IMG/VR virus record: IMGVR_UViG_3300030419_001555
Coordinates: 1-39,082 of that record
Length of the DNA: 39,082 bases
Strand: one strand, 5' to 3'
Source of the DNA: a virus
Shown here: positions 31,399 through 39,082 of the stretch, one piece after another
Layout: each line of letters opens with the position of its first letter
Numbering within the stretch: the first letter of the stretch is position 1
Program-made: the position numbers and the translations under genes
The notes under the pieces: model-generated
Seen by the model: the letters and a program-made list of their open reading frames with translations, nothing else
Told to the model about the DNA's origin: nothing
Database searches by the model: none

Positions 31399-32523
31399 AT
31401 GGCAGAAATAAATGTTGGTTCAACAAACAACACTATTTACGCACAACAAATTAATAACTTTACTGGTGAATTGTTTAAAGTTGGTGGTCAAAGAACACCT
31501 CTACTTTCCGCAGTCGGTGGTTTGAACGGTGGTAAAACATTAAATTCTACATTTTGGCAAGTCCAAGTAGAAGATAATGCAACCATTTCTTCAGAACCTG
31601 GCAAAGGACAAGAAGGTGCTGCACCTACAGAATATCTTGGAAGAGATAGAGCTGCATATACTTATGTAACTCAGATTTTCCATAAAGGTGTACAAATGAC
31701 CTATACAGCTTTAGCATCCACAGGTAACCAAAATCCTTTTGCGTTGTCAGCTGATATTGCTAATCAATCTGATGGTGATGGAACTACAACAGCCGCAAAC
31801 GAATTAGGTTTATTCGGTGGAAATCCAGTAACAGATGAATTTGCATTACAGCTTGAAAAAGCTATGGAAAAAGTAGCAAGAGAAGTAGAATGGTTCGCAT
31901 TCAATGGTTCTTTCTCAGATGGTGCTAACACCTCACCTGGGTCAGGAACTAGAGAAATGTACGGTATTGATGTATGGATTACATTAAACAAGAACTCTAG
32001 TAACTCTGCAGCAGTAAACCCATTAGGTGGTAACTGCTACTACAACGACACTGCAGGTGACGGAACTGGTTCAACACAAGTCATCTCTTTCGCAACTATA
32101 TCAGGTGCGTTAAAGAGAATGTATGACAACCATGCTCCAATGAAACAACCTGTACTTTGTGTTAGTCCACAACAACTGCTAGACCTTAACAACGAACTTG
32201 TTAAAGGTACAGTTGATATAGCTGGAGCAATTATTCCTAGAGATAGGAACATTGCTGGTATTGATGTAGATACAGTGGTTACACCGTTTGGTTCAATAGG
32301 ACTAATGGTTATTGACCCTGACATCATGCCAGACAACACTGCTTTCATCTTAGACCTAGCTTACATACAACCAGTATTCACCAACATCCCAGGATTTGGT
32401 ACTGTGTTTGTTCGTGACCTAGACCAAGATGCTAACGCAAGAATTGGTAAAGCAATTTATATGGAGATGGGATTCGAGTTCGGACCTCCTTCATATCACT
32501 GTAAAATCCAAGCAGTATCGTAA
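31399..32523 (+). CDS. Major capsid protein (HK97-fold, SU10-like)
   Basis: The 374-aa shell protein begins MAEINVGSTNNTIYAQQINN and has a strong AGGAGA ribosome binding site, as expected for an abundant product. Features: an N-terminal arm with TPLLSAVGGL, an extended-loop region (FWQVQVEDN), a helix FALQLEKAMEKVAREVEWFAF, a central beta region (VDTVVTPFGSIGLMVIDPD), and the closing strand GKAIYMEMGFEFGPPSYH. This order resembles SU10/DUF5309-type HK97-fold capsid proteins. Codon use is noticeably more C-ending than in its neighbours (for example AAC, TTC, CTC), typical for high expression. It follows the scaffold by 59 nt. Confidence 0.88.
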   Translation: MAEINVGSTNNTIYAQQINNFTGELFKVGGQRTPLLSAVGGLNGGKTLNSTFWQVQVEDNATISSEPGKGQEGAAPTEYLGRDRAAYTYVTQIFHKGVQMTYTALASTGNQNPFALSADIANQSDGDGTTTAANELGLFGGNPVTDEFALQLEKAMEKVAREVEWFAFNGSFSDGANTSPGSGTREMYGIDVWITLNKNSSNSAAVNPLGGNCYYNDTAGDGTGSTQVISFATISGALKRMYDNHAPMKQPVLCVSPQQLLDLNNELVKGTVDIAGAIIPRDRNIAGIDVDTVVTPFGSIGLMVIDPDIMPDNTAFILDLAYIQPVFTNIPGFGTVFVRDLDQDANARIGKAIYMEMGFEFGPPSYHCKIQAVS

Positions 32524-32544
32524 AGCAAAAAGTATAAATAATTA

Positions 32545-32585
32545 GTAGAACTTTGTGTGGCACTCCACCGCCACACAAGTTCTGC
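32545..32585 (+). terminator. Long hairpin after the capsid gene, without T-tract
   Basis: GTAGAACTTTGTGTGGC (32545-32561) pairs with GCCACACAAGTTCTGC (32570-32585), about 16 bp with one bulged T and one T-G pair, and an 8-nt loop. No T-run follows, so it is more likely a transcript-end stabiliser, processing site or weak attenuator that raises capsid mRNA over the downstream genes than a full terminator. Confidence 0.65.
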
Positions 32586-32600
32586 TATAGTAAGGAAGAT

Positions 32601-32933
32601 ATGAAAAGTAAAATAGCTTTAATAGATGTTTCAGAAGATAACAATGATAGCCTCGCTGTAAAAACAGACGGTATGTTACTTGCTGGTGTTGAGTTTCCTG
32701 CAGCAATGACAGGTTCTGCAATCACATTTGATTTTTCTATGAACGGTAGCACAGGCTGGGTTGATGTTTTTGAAACAGATGGCACAGAAGTAAGTTATAC
32801 AGTTTCAGCAGGAAACATGGTAAGAGTAGACCCTTCAGGTTGGGCTTTTGCAAGTAACGGTTACATAAGAGTATCATCTAACGGAACAGAAGCAGCAGAC
32901 AGAAGCATAGTATTACACTTTAGACATAGTTAG
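32601..32933 (+). CDS. 110-aa putative capsid-associated or decoration protein
   Basis: The ATG at 32601 follows AAGGA at five bases; a longer frame reaching back into the hairpin was rejected. The protein is beta-rich (LLAGVEFPAAM, AITFDFSMNGS, GWVDVFETDGT, GYIRVSSNGTE, SIVLHFRHS), consistent with a small immunoglobulin-like or jelly-roll fold. Position directly after the capsid gene suggests a capsid decoration, head-fibre or head-completion protein. No motif proves which. Confidence 0.7.
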   Translation: MKSKIALIDVSEDNNDSLAVKTDGMLLAGVEFPAAMTGSAITFDFSMNGSTGWVDVFETDGTEVSYTVSAGNMVRVDPSGWAFASNGYIRVSSNGTEAADRSIVLHFRHS

Positions 32934-32941
32934 GAGTTACA

Positions 32942-33136
32942 ATGAGTATGCTCTTAATACTTAAAGAAGGTAGAGTTTTAGATATTGATTCTAAAGGTTC
33001 TACACCTATTCAGGAATCCTATCCTATGGAAGCTGCTGTACCTGTAAGTGAAGTACGTAGTGCTTCTTTTGGTATGGCTATGTTTGGACAATCACACTTT
33101 GCTAAAACAGTAAACGCAGAAGATAAGGCAGCTTAA
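32942..33136 (+). CDS. 64-aa hypothetical structural protein
   Basis: A small protein (MSMLLILKEGRVLDIDSKGS...) with GGAG upstream, a beta-strand start and an Ala/Glu-rich middle (YPMEAAVPVSEVRSASFGM). It lies between the decoration-like protein and the neck protein and its TAA overlaps the next ATG (TAATG). No family is recognised; a small head-completion protein is a possible role. Confidence 0.6.
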   Translation: MSMLLILKEGRVLDIDSKGSTPIQESYPMEAAVPVSEVRSASFGMAMFGQSHFAKTVNAEDKAA

Positions 33137-34146
33137 TGAGTACAACAATAGGCGGATTAGTAGATAGAGTTTTTAGAGAGTATCTTGAACCTGCTGATGA
33201 TTTACAATCTTATACAGCATTAGATACAACGTTATCTTCTAGCGGTACAACGTTATCTTTTAACGGTGATTTATTAACACAAGAAGAAGAAGATGTTATG
33301 GATGCAGGAACTATTATAGAAGTAAATCAAGAACTTATGTATTGTACTGATTTAGATACTGTAAATAACAATGTTACAGTTGTAAGAGGACAAAGAGGAA
33401 CAACTGCAGTAGAACATGCAAGTGGCTCTTTAGTTAAGATAGCACCTGTTTTTACAAGAAAAGCTGTTTTTGATGCAGTGTGTGACCAAATTAAAAATTT
33501 ATTTCCAACTTTATTTGCTGTAGATACACAATCTATTACAGCATCAACAGGTTATACATTAATTGGTGATTACTCTTCGCCTGGAACTCACAATTATATA
33601 GTATCAATATTAGGTGCTATATCACAATATACAGATTTTAGTGCAGGTTCAGATACTACAGGAACAATTTTTCAACCTGTAACAACATCTTTAATAGAAT
33701 TACCAAATCCTTTTACTTATACAGACGATACAAGCACAGAAAGAACAATGACATATTCTACAGGTCCTAGTGTTGTACATGCAGTACAGTTTTCAAATAT
33801 AGCTTCAGGTCATACAGTATATGTAACTTTTAAGAAAAAATTTATAGAACCTACAGCAGAGTCTGATACATTAGCAACTATTGGTTTAGAAGATGAGTAT
33901 GAACCAATCATTATGGTTGGAGTAACAGCTCAATTAATGTCTGGTAGAGATATACCTTCAGCTACAACAGATTATATATCTGACCAATTAGCAGTTTCTA
34001 ATTTTCCTGTAGGTAGCAGTAATGCTGTTAGAAATTCATTGCTTCAATATCAACAACTTTTAATTAATCAAGCAAGAAAATATCTAAGAGCCAAATATCC
34101 TGAAGCAGTATCAGTAGACGGTAAGGTATTTGGCATTCAGTCATAA
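33136..34146 (+). CDS. Neck / head-to-tail connector protein
   Basis: The 336-aa protein begins STTIGGLVDRVFREYLEPAD, followed by paired strands (TTLSFNGDLLTQEEEDVMDA, GTIIEVNQELMYC, NNNVTVVRGQRGTTAVEHAS) and FTRKAVFDAVCDQIKNLFP. I recall this arrangement from actinophage proteins encoded after the capsid and annotated as head-to-tail adaptors. The rest is beta-rich with a helical end (LLQYQQLLINQARKYLRAKY). It probably joins the portal to the tail. It shares a TAATG junction with the next gene. Confidence 0.65.
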   Translation: MSTTIGGLVDRVFREYLEPADDLQSYTALDTTLSSSGTTLSFNGDLLTQEEEDVMDAGTIIEVNQELMYCTDLDTVNNNVTVVRGQRGTTAVEHASGSLVKIAPVFTRKAVFDAVCDQIKNLFPTLFAVDTQSITASTGYTLIGDYSSPGTHNYIVSILGAISQYTDFSAGSDTTGTIFQPVTTSLIELPNPFTYTDDTSTERTMTYSTGPSVVHAVQFSNIASGHTVYVTFKKKFIEPTAESDTLATIGLEDEYEPIIMVGVTAQLMSGRDIPSATTDYISDQLAVSNFPVGSSNAVRNSLLQYQQLLINQARKYLRAKYPEAVSVDGKVFGIQS

Positions 34147-36086
34147 TGCCTAGACTTACAACACAAGCTGAAGAAAATAATCCTAAAAGAAAAGGTTACG
34201 ATTTTCGTGTAGATAATCAATTATATAGGTCTGCAATTACTCCTGATAGAGAAATGATGATACAGTCATCTGATGTTCAAGAACAAGGTGTTAATGTAAA
34301 ACAAAATGCTGAAGATTTTACTTCTAACATTGGACGTATATATTCAAGAACAAATTTTTCAGGTGGTTCTAATTTAGATAACGCACATAGAAGAGATGGA
34401 ACAGAAAAAGATGTTAAAAGGTTTTGGGATAGTGAAGGTGTAGATGTATTTAATCAAGATTTAGGTAAAGCATATAATGTTCAGTTATTAAATACTACAG
34501 AATTAGAACAAGCGTTAAGTTCAAGTGATAATGATAATTCTTTAGCTGTGGCAGGAACAAATATTTTTGCGTCAGATGATGCTACTTTATATATATCTAC
34601 TGATGGTGGAGATACATGGAGTACACAATCTACAAACTTAACAGCAGGTTATCACATAAAAGGTTTAGCAGTAAGTGGTTCAGATTTATATATAACTGCT
34701 AACAATGGTTCAGCAGGAGAAATAGAATTACTTCCTACTGCTAATGCAACTCCTGGTTCTTCATCACAAAAAATGTCTGCTGCTATCTATGATAAGATAT
34801 GGGCGGTTAAAGGACAGTTCTTAGTAACTATAGGTAATGCAATACACGCTTATGATGGAAATACAACTGTAGGTTCTGCAATTATTACATTAGGAACAGG
34901 AGAAACATTCACAGACGTTTGTGATGCAGGTGCTGCTGTTTTAGCTACAGCTTCTGATGGAAAAATATATTCTTTTAAAGATATATCAGGAGTATTAACT
35001 GCTAAAGGTCAAACAGAAATTACAGGTGAATCTCCAACTTGTATAGTTGAATCCCAGGGTATAGTTTTTTATGGAACTAAAGCTACACAGATAACAGGTA
35101 ACAAAGTTATTGGAAGATTATACCGTGCAGATTTAACTGTAGCTGATGACTTATATGTATTAGCAAATAATCAATTAATAAAACAATGGGATGTAGACGC
35201 CATTGATAATGCACCTTATGCTTTATATACAACAAGAGATTCTGTTTATTGTGGAATAAAAGAATCAGGAAGTACATCATATCTATGGAGATATTATTTA
35301 CCTACTGCAGGTATAGCTAGATATTGGAAAGCAAGTGCAGGTGGAAATGTTTATGGAATATGTGAAGTTAATGAAAAGTTTTTATTTACAGTTAGTGGTA
35401 GTGGAGTTTATCAACAAACAGGTAACTATGAAGAAGAAGGTTATTTAATTGCACCTCCTGCAGATTTCTATACAGCAGAAGCTAAACAATTTGTAGGTGC
35501 AGAAGTAGATACAGAAGAACTTGCTACTGGTGAAAGTGTAGAGTTACATATATCAAATAAATACGAAGCTATAAATGATTCTAATGACAGTAGTTTTGAT
35601 TTAGAAGTAAATGTTGATTCAGGTGTTGGTGGAGTAGAAACACAGATTTCAAGGGTAGCTAGGTATGTTATACCTAAAATAGTTTTAAAAGGTAATAGCA
35701 CTTCAACTCCAAAATTTAAATCTTTTCAAATAAGAGCTTTGGCAAGACCTGAATTAGTAGTAGTACAAATACCAGTTAATTTATCAGACAGAGTAGAAAG
35801 ACCTTTTAGAAAACCTATTAAAGTTAAAAATTTAGGGGAAACAATTTACCAATCTTTAAAGGATAAAGAAGGAAATGCTGTAACTCTTGAAATATATGAC
35901 CCTGCAGAAATAATTAGAGGTGTTGTAGAAAAAATAAGTTATCCAATACAAAGTAATCCAAACATTGGCAGCGTAACACAATATGCTATACTGACTATCA
36001 GAGGTACTCGACAAGAGACCTTCAGCCAAATTACATCAGGAGATATACTTGGTGTAAATGGTTTCTCAATAATGAGATTTGGATAA
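34146..36086 (+). CDS. Beta-propeller-like tail protein (tail hub or nozzle)
   Basis: The 646-aa protein has an N-terminal arm, then repeated four-strand blades from about residue 130 to 430, including an Asp-box YISTDGGDTWS (149-159) and repeated blade ends such as IHAYDGNTTV, GKIYSFKDISG, VYCGIKESGS. The C-terminal third is a beta-sandwich-like region ending GVNGFSIMRFG. Large propeller proteins just after the neck gene serve as tail nozzle or hub proteins in short-tailed phages, which is the likely role. The Asp-box alone does not indicate sialidase activity, and no catalytic residues are apparent. Confidence 0.7.
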   Translation: MPRLTTQAEENNPKRKGYDFRVDNQLYRSAITPDREMMIQSSDVQEQGVNVKQNAEDFTSNIGRIYSRTNFSGGSNLDNAHRRDGTEKDVKRFWDSEGVDVFNQDLGKAYNVQLLNTTELEQALSSSDNDNSLAVAGTNIFASDDATLYISTDGGDTWSTQSTNLTAGYHIKGLAVSGSDLYITANNGSAGEIELLPTANATPGSSSQKMSAAIYDKIWAVKGQFLVTIGNAIHAYDGNTTVGSAIITLGTGETFTDVCDAGAAVLATASDGKIYSFKDISGVLTAKGQTEITGESPTCIVESQGIVFYGTKATQITGNKVIGRLYRADLTVADDLYVLANNQLIKQWDVDAIDNAPYALYTTRDSVYCGIKESGSTSYLWRYYLPTAGIARYWKASAGGNVYGICEVNEKFLFTVSGSGVYQQTGNYEEEGYLIAPPADFYTAEAKQFVGAEVDTEELATGESVELHISNKYEAINDSNDSSFDLEVNVDSGVGGVETQISRVARYVIPKIVLKGNSTSTPKFKSFQIRALARPELVVVQIPVNLSDRVERPFRKPIKVKNLGETIYQSLKDKEGNAVTLEIYDPAEIIRGVVEKISYPIQSNPNIGSVTQYAILTIRGTRQETFSQITSGDILGVNGFSIMRFG

Positions 36087-36096
36087 GAAAATAGTA

Positions 36097-36102
36097 TATA
36101 AT
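36097..36102 (+). promoter_or_regulatory. Possible -10 box before the fibre genes
   Basis: TATAAT is exact and lies 12 nt before the ATG at 36114, in the only gap between tail protein and fibre. No -35 match is seen at 16-18 nt, and a start so close would give a nearly leaderless transcript, so support is weak. Confidence 0.25.
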
Positions 36103-36113
36103 GAAAGATAGAT

Positions 36114-36764
36114 ATGACAGCTAGAGAGACTAATTTAGTAAACGCTTTTGAAACCACACTTGCTGCACAGTTAGCTAGTGGTGGTACTTCAATGAATTTG
36201 ACAGATGACCCAGGAGTAGATTCTCCTGCATATTTTGTAATAGACCCTGATAATGACAGCACAAGAGAAGTTGTATTATGGGCTTCAGGAACAAACCATG
36301 CTGCTGCTACAGTAACAAGAGATATTGATAGCAAACATGGTACTGACCCTACACATGCAGCAGGAACTAAAGTTAGATTAGCTGTAGTTAAACAACATTT
36401 TGAAGAAGCACATGATGCTATACAACAAGGATTCGTTTTAGAAGATGGTAATGGAGATGAAGTTACTATTGCTCCTGCTGTTGCATCAGGTGTATATACA
36501 GCAAGAGAAGTTAAGTTTGTTGAAGGTGGTGGTATTGACATTGACTGGACAGACACAGATGCAGGTACAGATGGTGACCCTTATGATTTAACTTTTACTG
36601 TATCAGTTACTGCATCAGAAATTGCTGCAGGTACACTTGTTACAGAATCAGAAAGTATTTCATCAAACGATAATGACACAACAATTCCAACATCAGCAGC
36701 AGTTAAAGACTATGTAGATACTCGTGGCTTTGCAGATATTGGATTAATAATAGCACTAGGATAA
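36114..36764 (+). CDS. Tail fibre protein
   Basis: The 216-aa protein is rich in Asp, Thr, Ala and Gly. Its start (LVNAFETTLAAQLASGGTSM) and the strand-turn repeats (YFVIDPDNDSTREVVLWAS, THAAGTKVRLAVVKQHF) fit a fibre attached to the tail. The end (TTIPTSAAVKDYVDTRGF) is the 'PTSxAVKDYV' string commonly found in phage fibres before a tip or adaptor region. It likely mediates host contact with the downstream tip proteins, which follow within a few bases. Confidence 0.75.
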   Translation: MTARETNLVNAFETTLAAQLASGGTSMNLTDDPGVDSPAYFVIDPDNDSTREVVLWASGTNHAAATVTRDIDSKHGTDPTHAAGTKVRLAVVKQHFEEAHDAIQQGFVLEDGNGDEVTIAPAVASGVYTAREVKFVEGGGIDIDWTDTDAGTDGDPYDLTFTVSVTASEIAAGTLVTESESISSNDNDTTIPTSAAVKDYVDTRGFADIGLIIALG

Positions 36765-36774
36765 GAGGAATAAT

Positions 36775-37107
36775 ATGGCAAATGTATTTAAGAACGCATA
36801 CGCAGATGGAACTACATCTCTAGCAGATTTAATTCCTGCATTAGATTCTAATCATGAAGCAATAGTCTTGATGCTTAGAGCAACTAATGTAGATGGAACT
36901 AATGATGCAACTGTAGATGTAAGAGTCGTAGATGGTTCTTCAGGTGACTCATATATTGCTTATACTATGACAGTACCTGCTGACACTTCTTTAGATGTAT
37001 TAGGTACATCTAAGTTAGTATTAGAAGCTACTGATAAAATACAAGTAAAAGCATCAGCAGCATCAGATATAGAATTTTTTGCAAGTTATCTTGAAATAAC
37101 AGATTAG
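36775..37107 (+). CDS. 110-aa virion protein of the fibre region
   Basis: AGAGGAATAAT gives a strong ribosome binding site. The beta-rich protein (AIVLMLRATNVDGTNDATVD, SYIAYTMTVPADTSL) ends LVLEATDKIQVKASAASDIE and SYLEITD, the arrangement of a small trimeric or sandwich protein often seen in marine phage fibre regions. It likely is a fibre adaptor, collar or head-decoration protein. No catalytic features. Confidence 0.65.
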   Translation: MANVFKNAYADGTTSLADLIPALDSNHEAIVLMLRATNVDGTNDATVDVRVVDGSSGDSYIAYTMTVPADTSLDVLGTSKLVLEATDKIQVKASAASDIEFFASYLEITD

Positions 37108-37116
37108 GAGTAACCC

Positions 37117-37752
37117 ATGTCGTATGGATATTTGGGTGATACTTCAACCAAGATAAAACAAGTTAGGAAAAATGATGGCGTTATTTCGGTTACTAATGCG
37201 TTAGATTTAAAAAGTCAAGGACATTTAGGTGGCTCATTAGAACTTATTGAAGAACAAACTATATCAACTGATACTTCACAAGTAGATTTTACTTCAATTA
37301 AACAAAGCATATATGATGTGCATTTATTATATATTATTAATGCAAAAAGTGATACAGATAATAAAGATTTTGCATTAAGAGTAAGCACAAGTGGAACTTT
37401 TCAAACTGGTACTGATTATCATAGAGCATTATTTGAACTTAATTCAGCAAATAGTTCTACTGAAAGTATAGCAACAACAGCTGGACAAATGGATATTACA
37501 CAACATACAGGTAATGCAACTAATGAAGTAGCTAATGCGTATGTGTATATTTATGGGGCAGGAAATTCTTCAAGTATGACTTATTGCACTTCACACTCAA
37601 CAACAAGAGATAATGGGGGTAATTTTAAACTTATTTTTGGTGGTGGTGCTTACGACCAAGCAGGAGAAGTGGACGGATTTAGAATTTTTATGGATGGTAG
37701 TGGCGATATTGCTAGTGGTGTATTTAGATTATATGGGGTTAAACAACTATGA
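37117..37752 (+). CDS. Fibre-tip protein, paralogue 1
   Basis: The 211-aa protein starts SYGYLGDTSTKIKQVRKNDG (a short head found also in paralogue 4), then LELIEEQTI, DFTSIKQSIYDVH, a central beta region and the closing DGFRIFMDGSGDI...SGVFRLYGV. The last motif is shared in spirit by the next two genes (SGTIRTYGL, SGTFTLYKV). It probably forms a host-binding tip domain. The head section may fix it to the fibre. Its TGA overlaps the next ATG (ATGA). Confidence 0.7.
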   Translation: MSYGYLGDTSTKIKQVRKNDGVISVTNALDLKSQGHLGGSLELIEEQTISTDTSQVDFTSIKQSIYDVHLLYIINAKSDTDNKDFALRVSTSGTFQTGTDYHRALFELNSANSSTESIATTAGQMDITQHTGNATNEVANAYVYIYGAGNSSSMTYCTSHSTTRDNGGNFKLIFGGGAYDQAGEVDGFRIFMDGSGDIASGVFRLYGVKQL

Positions 37753-38276
37753 GTAACCTAAGATTAATTAATGAAACAACAGTAGGTACAGATGTATTTT
37801 CTGTTAATGTAGAAGATGTATTTTCAACAGATTTTGATATTTACAAAGTAACAATATTTGGTCTTGAAAGAACACAAGGCTCAACACAAACAAGAATTCA
37901 TATGAGGTATATAAATAATAGTGGAAGTGTTGTAACTGGTAGTACTTATGAATATGCAACATACAGACTTAAATCAAACACTTCTTTTACAGAAGCTAAT
38001 AGTACAGGTACTACATATCAGCAATATGGACAAATAGATGAATATCCAGAGGGTGCAGGTCTTGTAGCATATATATTTAATCCAAATAATTCAAGTAGTT
38101 ATACATTTCAATTATGGCAAATGATGTCAGCATATAATAGTGTTTCAATAGCTTATAAAGGTATTGGTTTTGAACAAACCGAAGCAAGTTATACAGGATT
38201 CCAAATTCTTGAAGTATCTGGAAGGGAATTTAGTAGTGGAACTATAAGAACTTATGGATTGAGAGTTGATAGCTAA
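37749..38276 (+). CDS. Fibre-tip protein, paralogue 2
   Basis: This 175-aa protein lacks the N-terminal head of paralogue 1 but keeps the core: LRLINETTV, FSTDFDIYKVTIFGL, RYINNSGSVVTGSTYEYATY, and the end SSGTIRTYGLRVDS. The alignment by eye with its neighbours is clear at the start and end and loose between, as expected for a receptor-binding domain under diversification. It is coupled on both sides (ATGA before, TAATG after). Confidence 0.7.
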   Translation: MSNLRLINETTVGTDVFSVNVEDVFSTDFDIYKVTIFGLERTQGSTQTRIHMRYINNSGSVVTGSTYEYATYRLKSNTSFTEANSTGTTYQQYGQIDEYPEGAGLVAYIFNPNNSSSYTFQLWQMMSAYNSVSIAYKGIGFEQTEASYTGFQILEVSGREFSSGTIRTYGLRVDS

Positions 38277-38785
38277 TGGCAGGTAGTTTAGTACAAGTAG
38301 ATACAGAAACAGTAACAAGTTCAACTGCAAGTGTTACATTAACAGGTATAAATACAGATGATGTTTATATGGTAGCTATGAGTGGTATGCAGTCAGCTTC
38401 AGATTCTCAAATATATGCAAGAGTAACGACAGGCGGTACTGCTGATACAGATAGCGAATATGATTATGCAAACAAATATTTAAAAGCCGATGGAAGTTTT
38501 GCTAATGATGTTTCAGCAAATAATGATAGGTGGACTCCTACTTCTACACTAGAAGCAGATTATGGTGGCTACGCTATGATTATGTATCTTTATAATTTTA
38601 ATAATTCTTCTGAATACAGTTATATGTCATCTGAAGAAGCGCATATACAAAGTGGAACAACAACAGTAAGAGGTTTACAAGGTGGTGGAGTTCATACTGT
38701 TGCTGAAGCCAATGACGGCATTAGTTTTAGTATGGGTAGTGGAAACATTGAAAGTGGTACTTTTACCTTGTATAAGGTGGTGTAA
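38276..38785 (+). CDS. Fibre-tip protein, paralogue 3
   Basis: The 169-aa protein follows the same plan: SLVQVDTETVTSSTASVTL, INTDDVYMVAMSGM, ARVTTGGTADTDSEYDYANK, and the end SFSMGSGNIESGTFTLYKVV. The central loops differ strongly from those of its neighbours. Likely a receptor-binding tip domain. It overlaps the preceding stop (TAATG) and the next paralogue starts nine bases after its stop. Confidence 0.7.
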   Translation: MAGSLVQVDTETVTSSTASVTLTGINTDDVYMVAMSGMQSASDSQIYARVTTGGTADTDSEYDYANKYLKADGSFANDVSANNDRWTPTSTLEADYGGYAMIMYLYNFNNSSEYSYMSSEEAHIQSGTTTVRGLQGGGVHTVAEANDGISFSMGSGNIESGTFTLYKVV

Positions 38786-38794
38786 TATAAAATT

Positions 38795-39082
38795 ATGAGT
38801 AAGTACGGATACATAGGAAAAGATGGACCAACACAAGCTATTAAAAGTAATGCAGGTGTGTTAACTACTAAAGAACATAGAGATTTAATACTTGATGAAA
38901 AGTTATTTATACCAGGACAATTAGAATTAATTGAAACTAAAACTGCATCATCATTAACTACACCAAATTATATAGATTTTAGTTCTATACAATCTAATGT
39001 TTATGATGTTCACTTTTTTACTTGGTCTATGGAAGGCACAAACTCAAATCCAATGTATATACAATTTTTTGAAAATGGAACT
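38795..39082 (+). CDS. Fibre-tip protein, paralogue 4 (3' end outside window)
   Basis: The ATG at 38795 opens a frame that runs off the right edge after 96 codons. It begins SKYGYIGKDGPTQAIKSNAG, like paralogue 1 (SYGYLGDTSTKIKQ), then has LELIETKT, IDFSSIQSNVYDVHFFT, matching LELIEEQT and DFTSIKQSIYDVH of paralogue 1. It therefore carries the head plus core and suggests that the array continues beyond the window. Confidence 0.75.
   Translation, partial: MSKYGYIGKDGPTQAIKSNAGVLTTKEHRDLILDEKLFIPGQLELIETKTASSLTTPNYIDFSSIQSNVYDVHFFTWSMEGTNSNPMYIQFFENGT

Noticed and set aside
34590-34630. Sialidase activity from the Asp-box in the propeller protein
   Set aside because: A single Asp-box marks a blade, not catalysis; the arginine triad of sialidases was not recognised.

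Overview
The window is a stretch of a tailed double-stranded DNA phage genome. It is AT-rich, gene-dense, and almost every neighbouring pair of genes is joined by TAATG or ATGA overlaps. No ribosomal RNA, tRNA, integrase, transposase, polymerase or CRISPR array was seen. The AT-rich composition, short spacers, DUF5675 protein, phage-type metallophosphoesterase and fibre-tip proteins fit a lytic phage of a marine bacterium with a small AT-rich genome. The methyltransferase C-terminus reminds me of pelagiphages; the phosphoesterase, neck and scaffold proteins remind me of actinophages. The host is therefore unresolved. Both ends of the window cut genes, so the genome continues on both sides.

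Layout. (1) 1-1403, rightward: end of an unknown gene, then a lysis cassette (two-helix membrane protein, cryptic small Cys-rich ORF, DUF5675 protein, r1t-like holin). (2) About 1456-2634, rightward: a metallophosphoesterase whose start codon is obscure. (3) 6528 back to 2636, leftward: 14 overlapping genes running SGNH-hydrolase-like protein, small unknown and zinc-ribbon proteins, two HTH proteins, a probable single-strand annealing/recombination protein, and a tail of micro-ORFs as short as 22 codons. (4) 6529-7966: a long control region with a nested dyad, a 48-aa zinc-ribbon gene with a strong terminator, about 700 bp of non-coding repeats and a three-way-junction RNA-like structure. (5) 7967-9547: a C5 cytosine methyltransferase gene that contains, in the +1 frame, a second 186-codon ORF with its own strong ribosome binding site and apparent family motifs. 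(6) 9668-30677: two micro-genes, terminase large subunit, portal, then a 16-kb block of very large putative internal virion proteins (2029 and 1681 aa) with a lysozyme-like protein. (7) 30680-36086: a promoter and structured leader, scaffold, major capsid protein, small virion proteins, neck protein and a beta-propeller tail protein. (8) 36114-39082: tail fibre and a tandem array of at least four paralogous fibre-tip proteins, the last cut by the window edge.

The genes suggest this division of labour: the leftward block is probably early (recombination, regulation, host takeover), the methyltransferase may protect or mark the DNA, and the rightward block packages DNA, builds the capsid, carries ejected proteins and recognises the host. 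The observation most worth pursuing is the double-coding region at 8229-8789. Annotations rest on motifs read by eye and remembered family patterns; no database search was run.
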